Below are positions 41,669 to 49,935 of a DNA stretch of 64,000 nucleotides, in pieces. The stretch covers positions 62,001-126,000 of the forward strand of contig NZ_JABMCF010000033.1 of the NCBI RefSeq assembly GCF_013359815.1, written 5' to 3'. The position numbers and the translations under genes are program-made. Position 1 is the first letter of the stretch, and the number at the start of each line of letters is the position of its first letter. Under the pieces are notes generated by a model that was given only the letters and a program-made list of their open reading frames with translations, made no database searches and was not told the DNA's origin. The stretch is from Curtobacterium flaccumfaciens (GTDB taxonomy: Bacteria; Actinomycetota; Actinomycetes; Actinomycetales; Microbacteriaceae).

Positions 41669-42847
41669 ATGAAACTCGCCATCCTGTCGCGCGCGCCCCA
41701 GGCGTACTCGACCCAGCGCCTCCGCGCAGCGGCACTCGACCGCGGTCACGAGGTCAAGGTGCTCAACACCCTGCGCTTCGCGATCGACCTGTCCGGCGAC
41801 GATCCTGACCTGCTCTACCGCGGCAAGCTGCTGAGCGACTACGACGCCGTGCTGCCGCGCATCGGCAACTCGATCACGTACTACGGCACCGCCGTCGTGC
41901 GGCAGTTCGAGCAGATGGACGTCTACACGCCGAACACGGCGAACGGCATCACGAACTCGCGCGACAAGCTGCGGGCCAACCAGATCCTGTCGCGGCACGA
42001 CATCGGCATGCCGGCGACGACCTTCGTGGCCGGCCGCAACGACGTGCGCGGGGCGATCGAACGGGTCGGTGGCGCGCCCGTCGTCATCAAGCTCCTCGAG
42101 GGCACGCAGGGCATCGGCGTGATCCTGGCACCCGAGGCGAAGGTGGCCGAGTCGATCGTCGAGACCCTCCACTCCACGAAGCAGAACGTCCTGATCCAGC
42201 GGTTCATCGCCGAGAGCCGCGGCCGTGACATCCGGGCCCTCGTCGTCGGTGACCGGGTCGTGGCGGCGATGCGCCGGACCGCGTCGGGTGACGAGTTCCG
42301 TTCCAACGTGCACCGCGGCGGCACCGTCGAGAAGGTCACGCTCTCGCCCGAGTACGAGGCGGTGGCCGTGCGCTCGGCGCAGATCATGGGCCTCAAGGTG
42401 GCCGGCGTCGACATGCTCGAGGGCAACGACGGGCCGCTCGTCATGGAGGTCAACTCCTCACCGGGGCTCGAGGGCGTCGAGCGCGCCACCGGCCTCGACA
42501 TCGCCGGTGCGATCGTCGACTTCATCGCGAACCAGGTCGCGTTCCCCGAGATCGACGTCCGCCAGCGGCTGTCCGTCTCGACGGGCTACGGCGTCGCCGA
42601 GCTCCTCGTGCACACGAACGCCGACCTGGTCGGCAAGACGATCAAGGAGTCCGGGCTCTGGGACCGCGACATCACGGTCCTCACCCTGCACCGCGGCTCG
42701 AACGTCATCCCGAACCCGCGCAGCGGCGTCGCCCTCGAACCGGGCGACCGACTGCTCTGCTTCGGCAAGCTCGAGGAAATGCGGTCGATGATCCCGGAGC
42801 GCCGCAAGCGGCGCGCGAAGGTGCGGAAGCTGCCGAAGGACGTCTGA
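41669..42847 (+). CDS. RimK-type ATP-grasp glutamate ligase with C-terminal RCK_C domain
   Basis: 392 aa. Residues 1-300 are RimK: SRAPQAYSTQRLRAAALDRGHEV, NGITNSRDKLRANQILSRH, VIKLLEGTQGIGV and the metal-site end VMEVNSSPGLEGVE. RimK adds glutamates to the C-terminus of ribosomal protein S6. Residues about 305-392 (GVAELLVHTNADLVGKTIKESGLWDRDITVLTLHRG...LEPGDRLLCFGKLEEM) are a TrkA-C/RCK_C ligand-binding domain absent from E. coli RimK. The fusion suggests control by a small ligand. ATG 41669, divergent from the RimB-like gene. Confidence 0.9.
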   Translation: MKLAILSRAPQAYSTQRLRAAALDRGHEVKVLNTLRFAIDLSGDDPDLLYRGKLLSDYDAVLPRIGNSITYYGTAVVRQFEQMDVYTPNTANGITNSRDKLRANQILSRHDIGMPATTFVAGRNDVRGAIERVGGAPVVIKLLEGTQGIGVILAPEAKVAESIVETLHSTKQNVLIQRFIAESRGRDIRALVVGDRVVAAMRRTASGDEFRSNVHRGGTVEKVTLSPEYEAVAVRSAQIMGLKVAGVDMLEGNDGPLVMEVNSSPGLEGVERATGLDIAGAIVDFIANQVAFPEIDVRQRLSVSTGYGVAELLVHTNADLVGKTIKESGLWDRDITVLTLHRGSNVIPNPRSGVALEPGDRLLCFGKLEEMRSMIPERRKRRAKVRKLPKDV

Positions 42848-42916
42848 TCCGGAGCCGTCCAGCGCATCCGGATCGCGCACACAGGCCAGATGCGGAAGTA
42901 TGTGTCGGTGACGATC

Positions 42917-43990
42917 ATGACGGAACGGCCGGTCGACCAGGCATCGAGCAGTGAACCGGAGCAGCCCGGCAACGCCACGGCGAAGCACCGGAACGTCTCA
43001 CTGCTCTCCGTGGCGACCACCACGGCGGAGCGTGTGACGACCTCGGCCGACATCGAGGCCAAGCTCCGCGGGGTCCTCCGTCGACTCCGTCTGCCGATGG
43101 GGCTGCTCGAGCGCGTCGCCGGGGTCATCGAGCGTCGCAACTGGGGCGAGGGGCAGACCTTCCAGGACGCTGCGATCGACGCCGGCCGCCGTGCCATGGC
43201 CGAAGCTGGGGTCCGTCCGGACGAGATCGGGCTGCTCATCAACACCTCGGTGACGCGCCCGCACCTCGAGCCGTCGGTGGCCGTCCGCCTGCACCACGGT
43301 CTCGGGCTGCCGTCGTCCGCCATCAACTTCGACATCGCGAACGCCTGCCTGGGGTTCGTCAACGCCATGAGCGTCGCCGCGGGCATGATCGACTCCGGGC
43401 AGATCAAGTACGCGCTCGTCGTCGACGGCGAGGACGCCGACCAGGTGCAGCTCAACACCATCGACCGTCTGAACCAGGGCGGCCGGAACCGCAAGGACTT
43501 CATGAGCGAGTTCGCCAGCCTGACCCTCGGGTCCGGTGCCGCGGCGGCCGTGCTCGGCCCGGCGGACCTGCACCCCGAAGGACACCGGATCGTCGGCGGC
43601 GTCACCCGCGCGGCGACCCAGTGGTACGACCTGTGCGTGGGCAGCGTCGACGGCATGTTCACGGACGCGAAGATGCTGCTCAAGGGCGGCATGGAGCTCG
43701 TCGTCGCCGCCTGGACCGAGGCCCGCGCCCACTTCGACTGGGCCGACATGGACCGCTACGTGCTGCACCAGGTCTCCGACGTGCACACCAACGCCTTCGT
43801 CGAGGCGATCGGCATCCCGCGCGACAAGGTCCCCACCACGTACCAGCGGTTCGGCAACGTCGGCCCCGCGTCGATCCCGATCACCCTGGCCGACGAGGTC
43901 GCATCCGGTGGTATCCGTCGCGGTGACCGCGTGTTCCTGGGGGGCGTCGGTTCCGGCATCAACACGGCGATGATGGAACTCCACTGGTGA
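42917..43990 (+). CDS. oleA: OleA-like thiolase-fold acyl-CoA condensing enzyme
   Basis: 357 aa of the FabH/OleA family. Active Cys144 in NACLGFVNAMS, His in YVLHQVSD, Asn in FGNVGPASIP; Glu118 (PHLEPS) sits where OleA has its additional catalytic Glu. OleA joins two fatty acyl-CoAs head to head to a beta-keto acid. The next two genes are OleB-OleC and OleD, making the assignment firm. ATG 42917 preferred; ATG 42890 is also in frame. Stop overlaps oleBC as GTGA. Confidence 0.92.
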   Translation: MTERPVDQASSSEPEQPGNATAKHRNVSLLSVATTTAERVTTSADIEAKLRGVLRRLRLPMGLLERVAGVIERRNWGEGQTFQDAAIDAGRRAMAEAGVRPDEIGLLINTSVTRPHLEPSVAVRLHHGLGLPSSAINFDIANACLGFVNAMSVAAGMIDSGQIKYALVVDGEDADQVQLNTIDRLNQGGRNRKDFMSEFASLTLGSGAAAAVLGPADLHPEGHRIVGGVTRAATQWYDLCVGSVDGMFTDAKMLLKGGMELVVAAWTEARAHFDWADMDRYVLHQVSDVHTNAFVEAIGIPRDKVPTTYQRFGNVGPASIPITLADEVASGGIRRGDRVFLGGVGSGINTAMMELHW

Positions 43991-46704
43991 GGTCCCGGCT
44001 GCCCCGCGTCGCCGCGAGCACGGCTCCGGCGACGCAGCCGCCCTCCCTGCCCGGCCTCGACCCGGCGTGGTCGCGTCTGGTCACGGTCCCCGCGTGGTCT
44101 GCAGAGCGGCCGGGAGGAACGGATCGCGCCGCGCGCACGTGGCACCTCCTCGACACGGCCGGGTCCCTGGCCGCGCTCGGCGTGGAACCGGTCGGCACGA
44201 TCCTCTGCGTGCACGGCAACCCGACCTGGTCGTACCTGTGGCGGTCGGTGCTCCGCACCTCGCTCGAGGTCGCCCGGGCCGGCGGCCCGGCCTGGCGCGT
44301 GGTCGCCGTCGACCAGCTCGACATGGGCTTCTCGGAGCGCACCGGCGTCGAGCGGGGACTGGCGCAGCGCGTCGCGGACCTCGGTGCCCTGACCGACGAA
44401 CTCGGGCTGACCGGACCGGTCGTCACCCTCGGCCACGACTGGGGTGGGGTGGTGTCGCTCGGTTGGGCGGTCGACCACCCGGACGTCCTGGCCGCCGCGA
44501 TGACGTGCAACACCGCCGTGCACCAGCCCGACGACGCCCCGATCCCGGCACCGCTGCGGCTCGCCCTCGGTCCGGGGATGCTCGGCCGCGCCACGGTCGT
44601 GACCCCGGCATTCCTCGAGACCACCCTGGCCATCGCGCACCCGAAGCTCGACCGTGCCACGGCCGACGGCTACCGGGCGCCCTACCGCGGTGCCGCCCGT
44701 CGCGGTGGCATCGGCGGCTTCGTCGCGGACATCCCCGTCGACGCCCGGCACCGGAGCGCACCCGAACTCGACCGCATCGCCGCCGGGGTCGCCGCGCTCG
44801 ACGTGCCGGTGCTCCTGCTCTGGGGTCCGCGCGACCCGGTGTTCCTCGAGCGCTACCTGGACGACCTGACCGAACGTGTGCCGCACGCCGACGTCCACCG
44901 GTTCGAGGGCGCCGGGCATCTGCTGCCTGATGACGCCGACGTGGCGGGCGCGGTGTTCGACTGGCTCGGTGACCGCCTGCCGGACGGCCGCGGTCCTGCG
45001 CAGGCCCCCGCGGGCCTCCAGTCCGACGCCGTGGACCCGGGCCAGCCCGCACCGGCGACCCCGCCGCTCTGGGCACGGCTCGACGAACTGCGTGCCAGTG
45101 ACGAACCCGCGCTGGTCGAGATGGCCGCAGCCGGTGGCCCCCGCACGATCACGTGGCGGCTGCTCGCCCGACGGGTGGACGAGATCGCCGCAGGCCTCGA
45201 CGACCTGGGCGTCCGCAGCGGCGACCGTGTCTCGCTCCTGGTGACCCCCGGTGCCGACCTGACCGCTGTCCTGTACGCCTGCGTGCGGATCGGCGCGGTC
45301 GTCGTCGTCGCGGACGCCGGTCTCGGACTCGGCGGCCTGACCCGCGCGGTCCGCGGAGCCCGACCCGACTGGATCATCGGCGCGCTGCCCGGGCTCGGTG
45401 CCGCGCGTGCCCTCGGCTGGCCGGGGCGACGCATCGCGACGCTCTCGCTGCCCGCACCGGCACGGAAGGCACTGCGGGTGGAGCACACGCTCGTCGACGT
45501 CGCCCGACGTGGTGCCCGCCGTCTCGCCCACGGCACCGCGCTGCCGGCGGCCCCGTCGTCGGACGCTCCCGCCGCCGTGCTCTTCACCTCGGGGTCGACC
45601 GGGCCGGCGAAGGGCGTCGTGTACACGCACGGGCAGCTCAGCGCCGTCCGGGACGCCCTGGCCACCCAGTACGACGTCGGGGTCGGCACCGGCCTCGTCG
45701 CCGGGTTCGCGCCGTTCGCGCTGCTCGGCCCGGCCCTCGGCGCCCGGTCGGTCGCGCCCGACATGGACGTCACCGCGCCGCGCACCCTGACGGCGAAGGC
45801 GGTCGCGGCCTCGGTCGCCGCGGCCGACGCCACCGTGGTGTTCCTGTCGCCCGCGGCCCTGGCGAACGTCGTCGCGACCGCGTCGGAGCTCACCGACGCC
45901 GACCGCCAGGCGCTGAAGGGCGTGCGGCTGTTCCTGTCGGCCGGGGCTCCCGTCTCGGCTGCGCTGCTGACCGCGGCGACCGAGCTGATGCCGAACGCCA
46001 GCGCCCACACCCCCTACGGCATGACCGAGGGGCTGCTCATGACCGACGTCGACCTCGACGGGGTCCGTGCCGCCGGCCGGTCCGACGACGAGGGGATCTG
46101 CGTCGGGGTGCCGGCAGCGAACGTCCGCGTCCGCATCGCGCCGCTCGACGGTTCCGGGCGCTCGACCGGAGCCCTGACGGACGAGCCCGGGATCACCGGA
46201 GAGATCGTCGTCGCGGCACCCCACGTGCGCGACCACTACGACCGGCTCTGGCGCACCGACCGGGTCTCGCGCCTCGGCATCGACGACCCGCGCGGGCACC
46301 GCACCGGGGACGTCGGGCACCTGGACGCCGCGGGACGGATCTGGGTCGAGGGCCGACTGCAGCACGTGCTGGTGACTCCAGACGGGGTCGTCACGCCGGT
46401 GGGGCCGGAGCAGCGGATCGAGGCCGTCGACGGTGTCGGACGTGCCGGGGTCGCGGGCATCGGTCCGGTCGGCACGCAGCAGGTGGTGGCCGTCGTCGAG
46501 ACCGACCCTGCCGTGCGCCGGCCGGGGCTTGCGTCGCCGCAGCTCGCAGCCGCGGTCCGTGCCGCCGCCGGGGTGCCCCTCGCCGCGGTGCTCGTCGTGC
46601 CCGTGCTGCCGACCGACATCCGCCACAACTCCAAGGTCGACCGCACCCGGCTGTCCCGCTGGGCCGGCTCGGTGCTGTCCGGCGGACGGATGGTCCGCCC
46701 GTGA
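43987..46704 (+). CDS. oleBC: Fused OleB hydrolase / OleC AMP-dependent beta-lactone synthetase
   Basis: 905 aa. Residues 1-335: haloalkane-dehalogenase-like alpha/beta hydrolase (VHGNPTWSYLWRSVL, nucleophile GHDWGGVVSL, His in FEGAGHLLPDD), the OleB beta-lactone decarboxylase. Residues about 350-905: ANL adenylating enzyme (TSGSTGPAKGVVYTHGQ, PYGMTEGLL, HRTGDVGHLDAAGRIWVEGR), the OleC beta-lactone synthetase. The fusion is typical of actinobacteria. The Pro/Ala-rich linker is encoded by DNA matching one arm of the GGAGGC hairpins (45011-45026). Products are long-chain cis-olefins. Confidence 0.93.
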   Translation: MRSRLPRVAASTAPATQPPSLPGLDPAWSRLVTVPAWSAERPGGTDRAARTWHLLDTAGSLAALGVEPVGTILCVHGNPTWSYLWRSVLRTSLEVARAGGPAWRVVAVDQLDMGFSERTGVERGLAQRVADLGALTDELGLTGPVVTLGHDWGGVVSLGWAVDHPDVLAAAMTCNTAVHQPDDAPIPAPLRLALGPGMLGRATVVTPAFLETTLAIAHPKLDRATADGYRAPYRGAARRGGIGGFVADIPVDARHRSAPELDRIAAGVAALDVPVLLLWGPRDPVFLERYLDDLTERVPHADVHRFEGAGHLLPDDADVAGAVFDWLGDRLPDGRGPAQAPAGLQSDAVDPGQPAPATPPLWARLDELRASDEPALVEMAAAGGPRTITWRLLARRVDEIAAGLDDLGVRSGDRVSLLVTPGADLTAVLYACVRIGAVVVVADAGLGLGGLTRAVRGARPDWIIGALPGLGAARALGWPGRRIATLSLPAPARKALRVEHTLVDVARRGARRLAHGTALPAAPSSDAPAAVLFTSGSTGPAKGVVYTHGQLSAVRDALATQYDVGVGTGLVAGFAPFALLGPALGARSVAPDMDVTAPRTLTAKAVAASVAAADATVVFLSPAALANVVATASELTDADRQALKGVRLFLSAGAPVSAALLTAATELMPNASAHTPYGMTEGLLMTDVDLDGVRAAGRSDDEGICVGVPAANVRVRIAPLDGSGRSTGALTDEPGITGEIVVAAPHVRDHYDRLWRTDRVSRLGIDDPRGHRTGDVGHLDAAGRIWVEGRLQHVLVTPDGVVTPVGPEQRIEAVDGVGRAGVAGIGPVGTQQVVAVVETDPAVRRPGLASPQLAAAVRAAAGVPLAAVLVVPVLPTDIRHNSKVDRTRLSRWAGSVLSGGRMVRP

Positions 46705-46832
46705 CCGGCGCGTTCGGCGCGTTCTCACGCGGTCACCGACACCTCACGGGCCGTCGGGGGCGTGAGGTGTCGGTGAGCACGAATCGCCGACCCGCCACGG
46801 TTCGAGACGGCGGACGGATGGTCCGCCCGTGA
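46681..46832. repeat. 24-bp direct repeats flanking a 104-bp hairpin insert
   Basis: The 24 bp ending oleBC (46681-46704, GGCGGACGGATGGTCCGCCC plus GTGA) recur identically at 46809-46832, where the final GTG is the oleD start. Between them 104 bp contain two 9-bp tandem copies CGGCGCGTT (46706-46723) and a perfect 16-bp stem (TCACCGACACCTCACG 46733-46748 / 46761-46776, 12-base loop). Looks like an insertion with target duplication, or a tandem duplication, at a formerly overlapping gene junction. Confidence 0.75.
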
Positions 46833-47818
46833 AGGTCCTGGTCACCGGGGCCAGCGGGTTCCTCGGGCAGGCCACCGCCGCAGCCGTGCGGGACGCCGGG
46901 CACGAGGTCCGGACGTTCCAGCGCCGTCCTTCGGGAGTGCCCGGGGTGCAGGACCTCGCCGGGACGATGACCGACGACGCCGCGATCGCCCGCGCGGTCG
47001 ACGGGGTCGAGGCCGTCGTGCACCTGGCGGCGAAGGTGTCACTCGCCGGGGACCCGGCCGACTTCGCCCGGGTCAACATCGAGGGCACCCGCTCACTGCT
47101 GGCGGCCGCCCGTGCAGCCGGCGTCGGGCGCTTCGTCTTCGTGTCGTCGCCGTCGGTCGCGCACACCGGTTCGTCGCTCGTCGGGGCCGACGCCGGTCCG
47201 GCGGAGCCGTCCCGTGCCCGAGGCGACTACGCCCGCACCAAGGCCGCGGCGGAGCTGCTGGCACTCGACGCCGACGCCCCGGACTTCGCCGTCGTAGCGG
47301 TCCGGCCGCACCTGGTGTGGGGTCCGGGCGACACGCAGCTCGTCGGCCGGATCGTCGAGCGGGCTCGAGCCGGACGGCTCCCGCTGCTCGACTCCGGCGC
47401 GGCGCTCATCGACACGCTCTACATCGACAACGCCGCGACGGCCATGGTCGCGGCGCTCGAGCACGTCACGGACGACGGCGTCCACGGCAACGCCTACGTC
47501 GTCACGAACGGTGAGCCCCGACCGGTCGCCGACCTGCTCGCCGGCATCTGCACGGCGTCGGGCGTCCGACCGCCGCAGTGGCACGTGCCGGCAGCGGTCG
47601 CGCGGGCCGCGGGCTCCGTGGTCGAGGCCGTCTGGCGCGTCCGACCGGGCGAGGACGAACCGCCGATGACCCGGTTCCTGGCCGAACAGCTCTCGACGGC
47701 GCACTGGTTCGACCAGCGGCGGACCCGGAGCGACCTGCGGTGGACCCCGTCGGTGTCGATCGACGAGGGGCTCGAACGGCTGCGCGCCGCGGCTCAGGCC
47801 TCGTCGGCCGCCACGTAG
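46829..47818 (+). CDS. oleD: OleD-like NAD(P)-dependent beta-keto acid reductase
   Basis: 329 aa extended SDR. Nucleotide motif VTGASGFLGQATA (residues 5-17), catalytic SSPSVAHTGSS and YARTK (YxxxK). OleD reduces the OleA beta-keto acid to the beta-hydroxy acid used by OleC. GTG 46829 lies inside the second 24-bp repeat. Its 3' end overlaps the convergent GGCT-like gene by 25 bp. A. a. length and position fit the ole pathway; in isolation it could be any sterol-dehydrogenase-like SDR. Confidence 0.9.
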   Translation: MKVLVTGASGFLGQATAAAVRDAGHEVRTFQRRPSGVPGVQDLAGTMTDDAAIARAVDGVEAVVHLAAKVSLAGDPADFARVNIEGTRSLLAAARAAGVGRFVFVSSPSVAHTGSSLVGADAGPAEPSRARGDYARTKAAAELLALDADAPDFAVVAVRPHLVWGPGDTQLVGRIVERARAGRLPLLDSGAALIDTLYIDNAATAMVAALEHVTDDGVHGNAYVVTNGEPRPVADLLAGICTASGVRPPQWHVPAAVARAAGSVVEAVWRVRPGEDEPPMTRFLAEQLSTAHWFDQRRTRSDLRWTPSVSIDEGLERLRAAAQASSAAT

Positions 47819-48444
47819 ACCCAGGCCGTCGAGCCCGAGGCCAGCGTGACCCGGATGCGCTGGTAGTCGGCGACCTCGTAGCCGTCGACCGCGCGGAGCT
47901 GCCACTCGTACCCGAGCGTCAGGGCCACACCCTCGACGACGTCGCCGGCGGAGCCGCGGCGGAGGATCGGGTGCCGGTCGGAGCCGCTCGTCCGGACGAC
48001 GTCCGGGTCGGTGATCGTCACCCAGTCGAGCCGCCAGCCGGGCAGGGAGTCCGGGGTGGTGGGGACGTGGTCGCCGAACAGCGACTCCTGCACGAGCGGC
48101 TGCTGGAGCGTGCCGTACGAGAAGACCCGGTGCGTCTCGCCGGGGCGCGGCGTCGGACGCTCGACGGGACGCGGAGCGACCGTCGGGGTCGACGTCCAGA
48201 CGAGTGCACCGGCCAGGCCGGTCAGGCCGAGGTGCAGCAGCCCGATGATGCCGAGGGCGCTGCCCCAGTAGATCCCGGAGTCGTCGCCGAGGCAGCGGGA
48301 CTGCGGCCAGACCTCGGAGTCGGAGAGGCACCCGTACCGGTTCGTGACCCCGACCACCAGCCCGATGACGCCGACGACGAGACAGACGAGCGCGAACGCG
48401 CCGAGACCGATGACCCAGCGCTGGCCGGGGGAGAGACGCTTCAC
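47794..48444 (-). CDS. Membrane protein with gamma-glutamylcyclotransferase-like (GGCT/AIG2) domain
   Basis: 216 aa. Two N-terminal helices (about 10-33 and 60-83) with two Cys between them, then from about residue 105 an AIG2/GGCT fold: VFSYGTLQQPLVQESLFG (the YGTL substrate loop) and GDVVEGVALTLGYEWQLRAVDGYE. Stand-alone GGCT proteins make 5-oxoproline from gamma-glutamyl amides; coupling to a membrane anchor is uncommon. GTG 48444. The predicted topology leaves the domain in the cytoplasm. Confidence 0.8.
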   Translation of the reverse strand: MKRLSPGQRWVIGLGAFALVCLVVGVIGLVVGVTNRYGCLSDSEVWPQSRCLGDDSGIYWGSALGIIGLLHLGLTGLAGALVWTSTPTVAPRPVERPTPRPGETHRVFSYGTLQQPLVQESLFGDHVPTTPDSLPGWRLDWVTITDPDVVRTSGSDRHPILRRGSAGDVVEGVALTLGYEWQLRAVDGYEVADYQRIRVTLASGSTAWVYVAADEA

Positions 48445-48480
48445 GTCGCGAGGCTAGCGGACGGGCAGTGGACTCCGGGA

Positions 48481-48526
48481 CCACCCGGGTGGGCCGACCG
48501 GGTCGGGTGGGGCGGGCCTCCAGGCC
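48481..48526. repeat. Palindrome and half GGAGGC-family element
   Basis: CCACCCGGGTGG (48481-48492) is a perfect 12-bp palindrome. GGGGCGGGCCTCCAG at 48509-48523 is identical to part of the right arm of the 32535-32594 palindrome. May serve as terminator for the membrane gene at 48545. Confidence 0.5.
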
Positions 48527-48544
48527 GGGACCGTGTGCACGACG

Positions 48545-48961
48545 TCAGCCGGTGAAGCGGGTCCAGAGCTCGGTGACGATCGGCCAGACGTCGCCGGCGC
48601 GGTCGGCGGAGCCGACGGCGACCAGGACGACGGGGACCAGGGTGACGGCCACGCTCACCAGGACGGCGAGCACGACGGCGGTCGTCGCGGTCGCGGTGTG
48701 CCGACGGGTCAGGGCGAGCAGGAGCAGGGCGAGCACCACGACCGCGCCGAGGACGGCGATCAGGGTGACGCGGACGAACGGGAACGGTACGAGGCCGGCG
48801 GTCGTTGCGGTGACCCCGCCGAGGAACCCGACCAGCGGCAGGAAGCCGCCGACCGCGACCGCGAGCACGAGGAAGACCCCGATGCCGCCGGCGATCCAGA
48901 CGCCGCGGGGTCGGGGACGCCGGTCGCGGGACCGGCGCCCTCCGGACCAGGCGGTGGTCAC
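48545..48961 (-). CDS. Hypothetical three-helix membrane protein
   Basis: 138 aa. Basic N-terminus (RRSRDRRPRPR), then hydrophobic segments at about 22-47, 62-84 and 92-115, ending DVWPIVTELWTRFTG. GTG 48961 overlaps the stop of the Asp23-LEA gene, so it is the last gene of the envelope-stress cluster. No family recognised. Confidence 0.75.
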   Translation of the reverse strand: MTTAWSGGRRSRDRRPRPRGVWIAGGIGVFLVLAVAVGGFLPLVGFLGGVTATTAGLVPFPFVRVTLIAVLGAVVVLALLLLALTRRHTATATTAVVLAVLVSVAVTLVPVVLVAVGSADRAGDVWPIVTELWTRFTG

Positions 48962-49857
48962 GGCTGGTCCCGGTGACGGGGAGCCGCGGCGGCATCCGCT
49001 GCCGCATCGGCGGCGACGGCTGCGTCGTCGGCCGCGTCCGCCGCGGCATCGGCAGCGTCGGAGGCCCGGTCGCGGGTCGTGCCGGCCGCGTCGACGACGA
49101 CGTCGCGGGCCTGCTCGGCGGCGTCCTTCGCGGACGATGCCGCGTCGGCGGCCTGCTCGGATGCCCGGGCGAGCGACTCCGAGGCGGCGTCACGCAGACG
49201 CTCGCCCGTCTCTGCGGCGGCGTCGACGGCACGCTTGGTGGTGTCGGCGGTGGCGTCGGCAGCCTGCTTCGTCGCGTCCGCCGTGGCCGACGCTGCCTGC
49301 TTCGTCGCGTCCGCCGTGGCCGTCGCGGCGCGCTTGGTGGCGTCCGCGGTGGTCTCGGCGGCCTGCTTGACGGCCTCGCCGGTCGACTCCGCCGCCTGCT
49401 TCACGGCATCGGTCGCCTGCTCGGCGGCGCGGCCGAGCGGGGACTGCTCGTCGTCGAACGGTCCGTGCACGTCGAGGACGCGCACGTCGACCGAGGTGCG
49501 GAGGTCGGACAGCTGTCGGGTGGCTGCGGTGACCTGCTGCCGGACCTCGGCGGCGACGTCCAGCACCGGGTGTGGGTAGCTGACGACGACGGCGACCTGC
49601 ACGGCGAGCACACCGTCTTCTTCGTCGACCTGCACGCCGGCGGTGCCCGCCGAGCGGCCGAGCTGCTTCCGCAGCTGGTCGGCGGCACGGGCGGCGATCC
49701 CGCCGAGGTGGTGCACGCCGGGCACGCCGAGCGCGGTCTCCGCCGCGGTGCGCGCGACGATCGTCGCGGTGCTCGCGTCGTCGGGCAGCGGCTCCGTCAG
49801 TGCTGCGGGCAGCGCCACCTCGGTGACCTGCGTGTTCGCATGTGGGTCGTGCTGCAT
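48958..49857 (-). CDS. Asp23/Gls24-like domain fused to LEA-like repeats
   Basis: 299 aa. Residues 1-130 resemble Asp23/Gls24 envelope-stress proteins (TAAETALGVPGVHHLGG, GVLAVQVAVVVSYPHPVLDVAAEVRQQV, VDVRVLDVHG). Residues 140-285 are 11-residue repeats of the type ATADATKQAAD/S, about ten copies, rich in Ala, Asp, Thr and Lys, as in group 3 LEA proteins and apolipoprotein-like helices. The tail is Ala/Asp-rich. ATG 49857 with GAGGAGG. Likely an amphipathic membrane- or stress-associated rod anchored through the Asp23 domain. Confidence 0.8.
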   Translation of the reverse strand: MQHDPHANTQVTEVALPAALTEPLPDDASTATIVARTAAETALGVPGVHHLGGIAARAADQLRKQLGRSAGTAGVQVDEEDGVLAVQVAVVVSYPHPVLDVAAEVRQQVTAATRQLSDLRTSVDVRVLDVHGPFDDEQSPLGRAAEQATDAVKQAAESTGEAVKQAAETTADATKRAATATADATKQAASATADATKQAADATADTTKRAVDAAAETGERLRDAASESLARASEQAADAASSAKDAAEQARDVVVDAAGTTRDRASDAADAAADAADDAAVAADAAADAAAAPRHRDQP

Positions 49858-49888
49858 GGTTCCTCCTCGTTCGGGATCTGCGCGGGGA

Positions 49889-49925
49889 CGCATCGGGGCA
49901 CCCGTTCAACGGGTGCCCCGATGCG
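49889..49925 (-). terminator. Perfect 18-bp-stem hairpin after csbD
   Basis: CGCATCGGGGCACCCGTT (49889-49906) and its exact complement (49908-49925) flank a single base. It lies between the csbD stop and the next ribosome site, so it can terminate or attenuate transcription into the Asp23-LEA gene. Confidence 0.75.
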
Positions 49926-49935
49926 GTCGTGCGAC

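Noticed and set aside
46681..46832. Insertion sequence with transposase
   Set aside because: The insert is only 104 bp and encodes nothing; at most a non-autonomous element.
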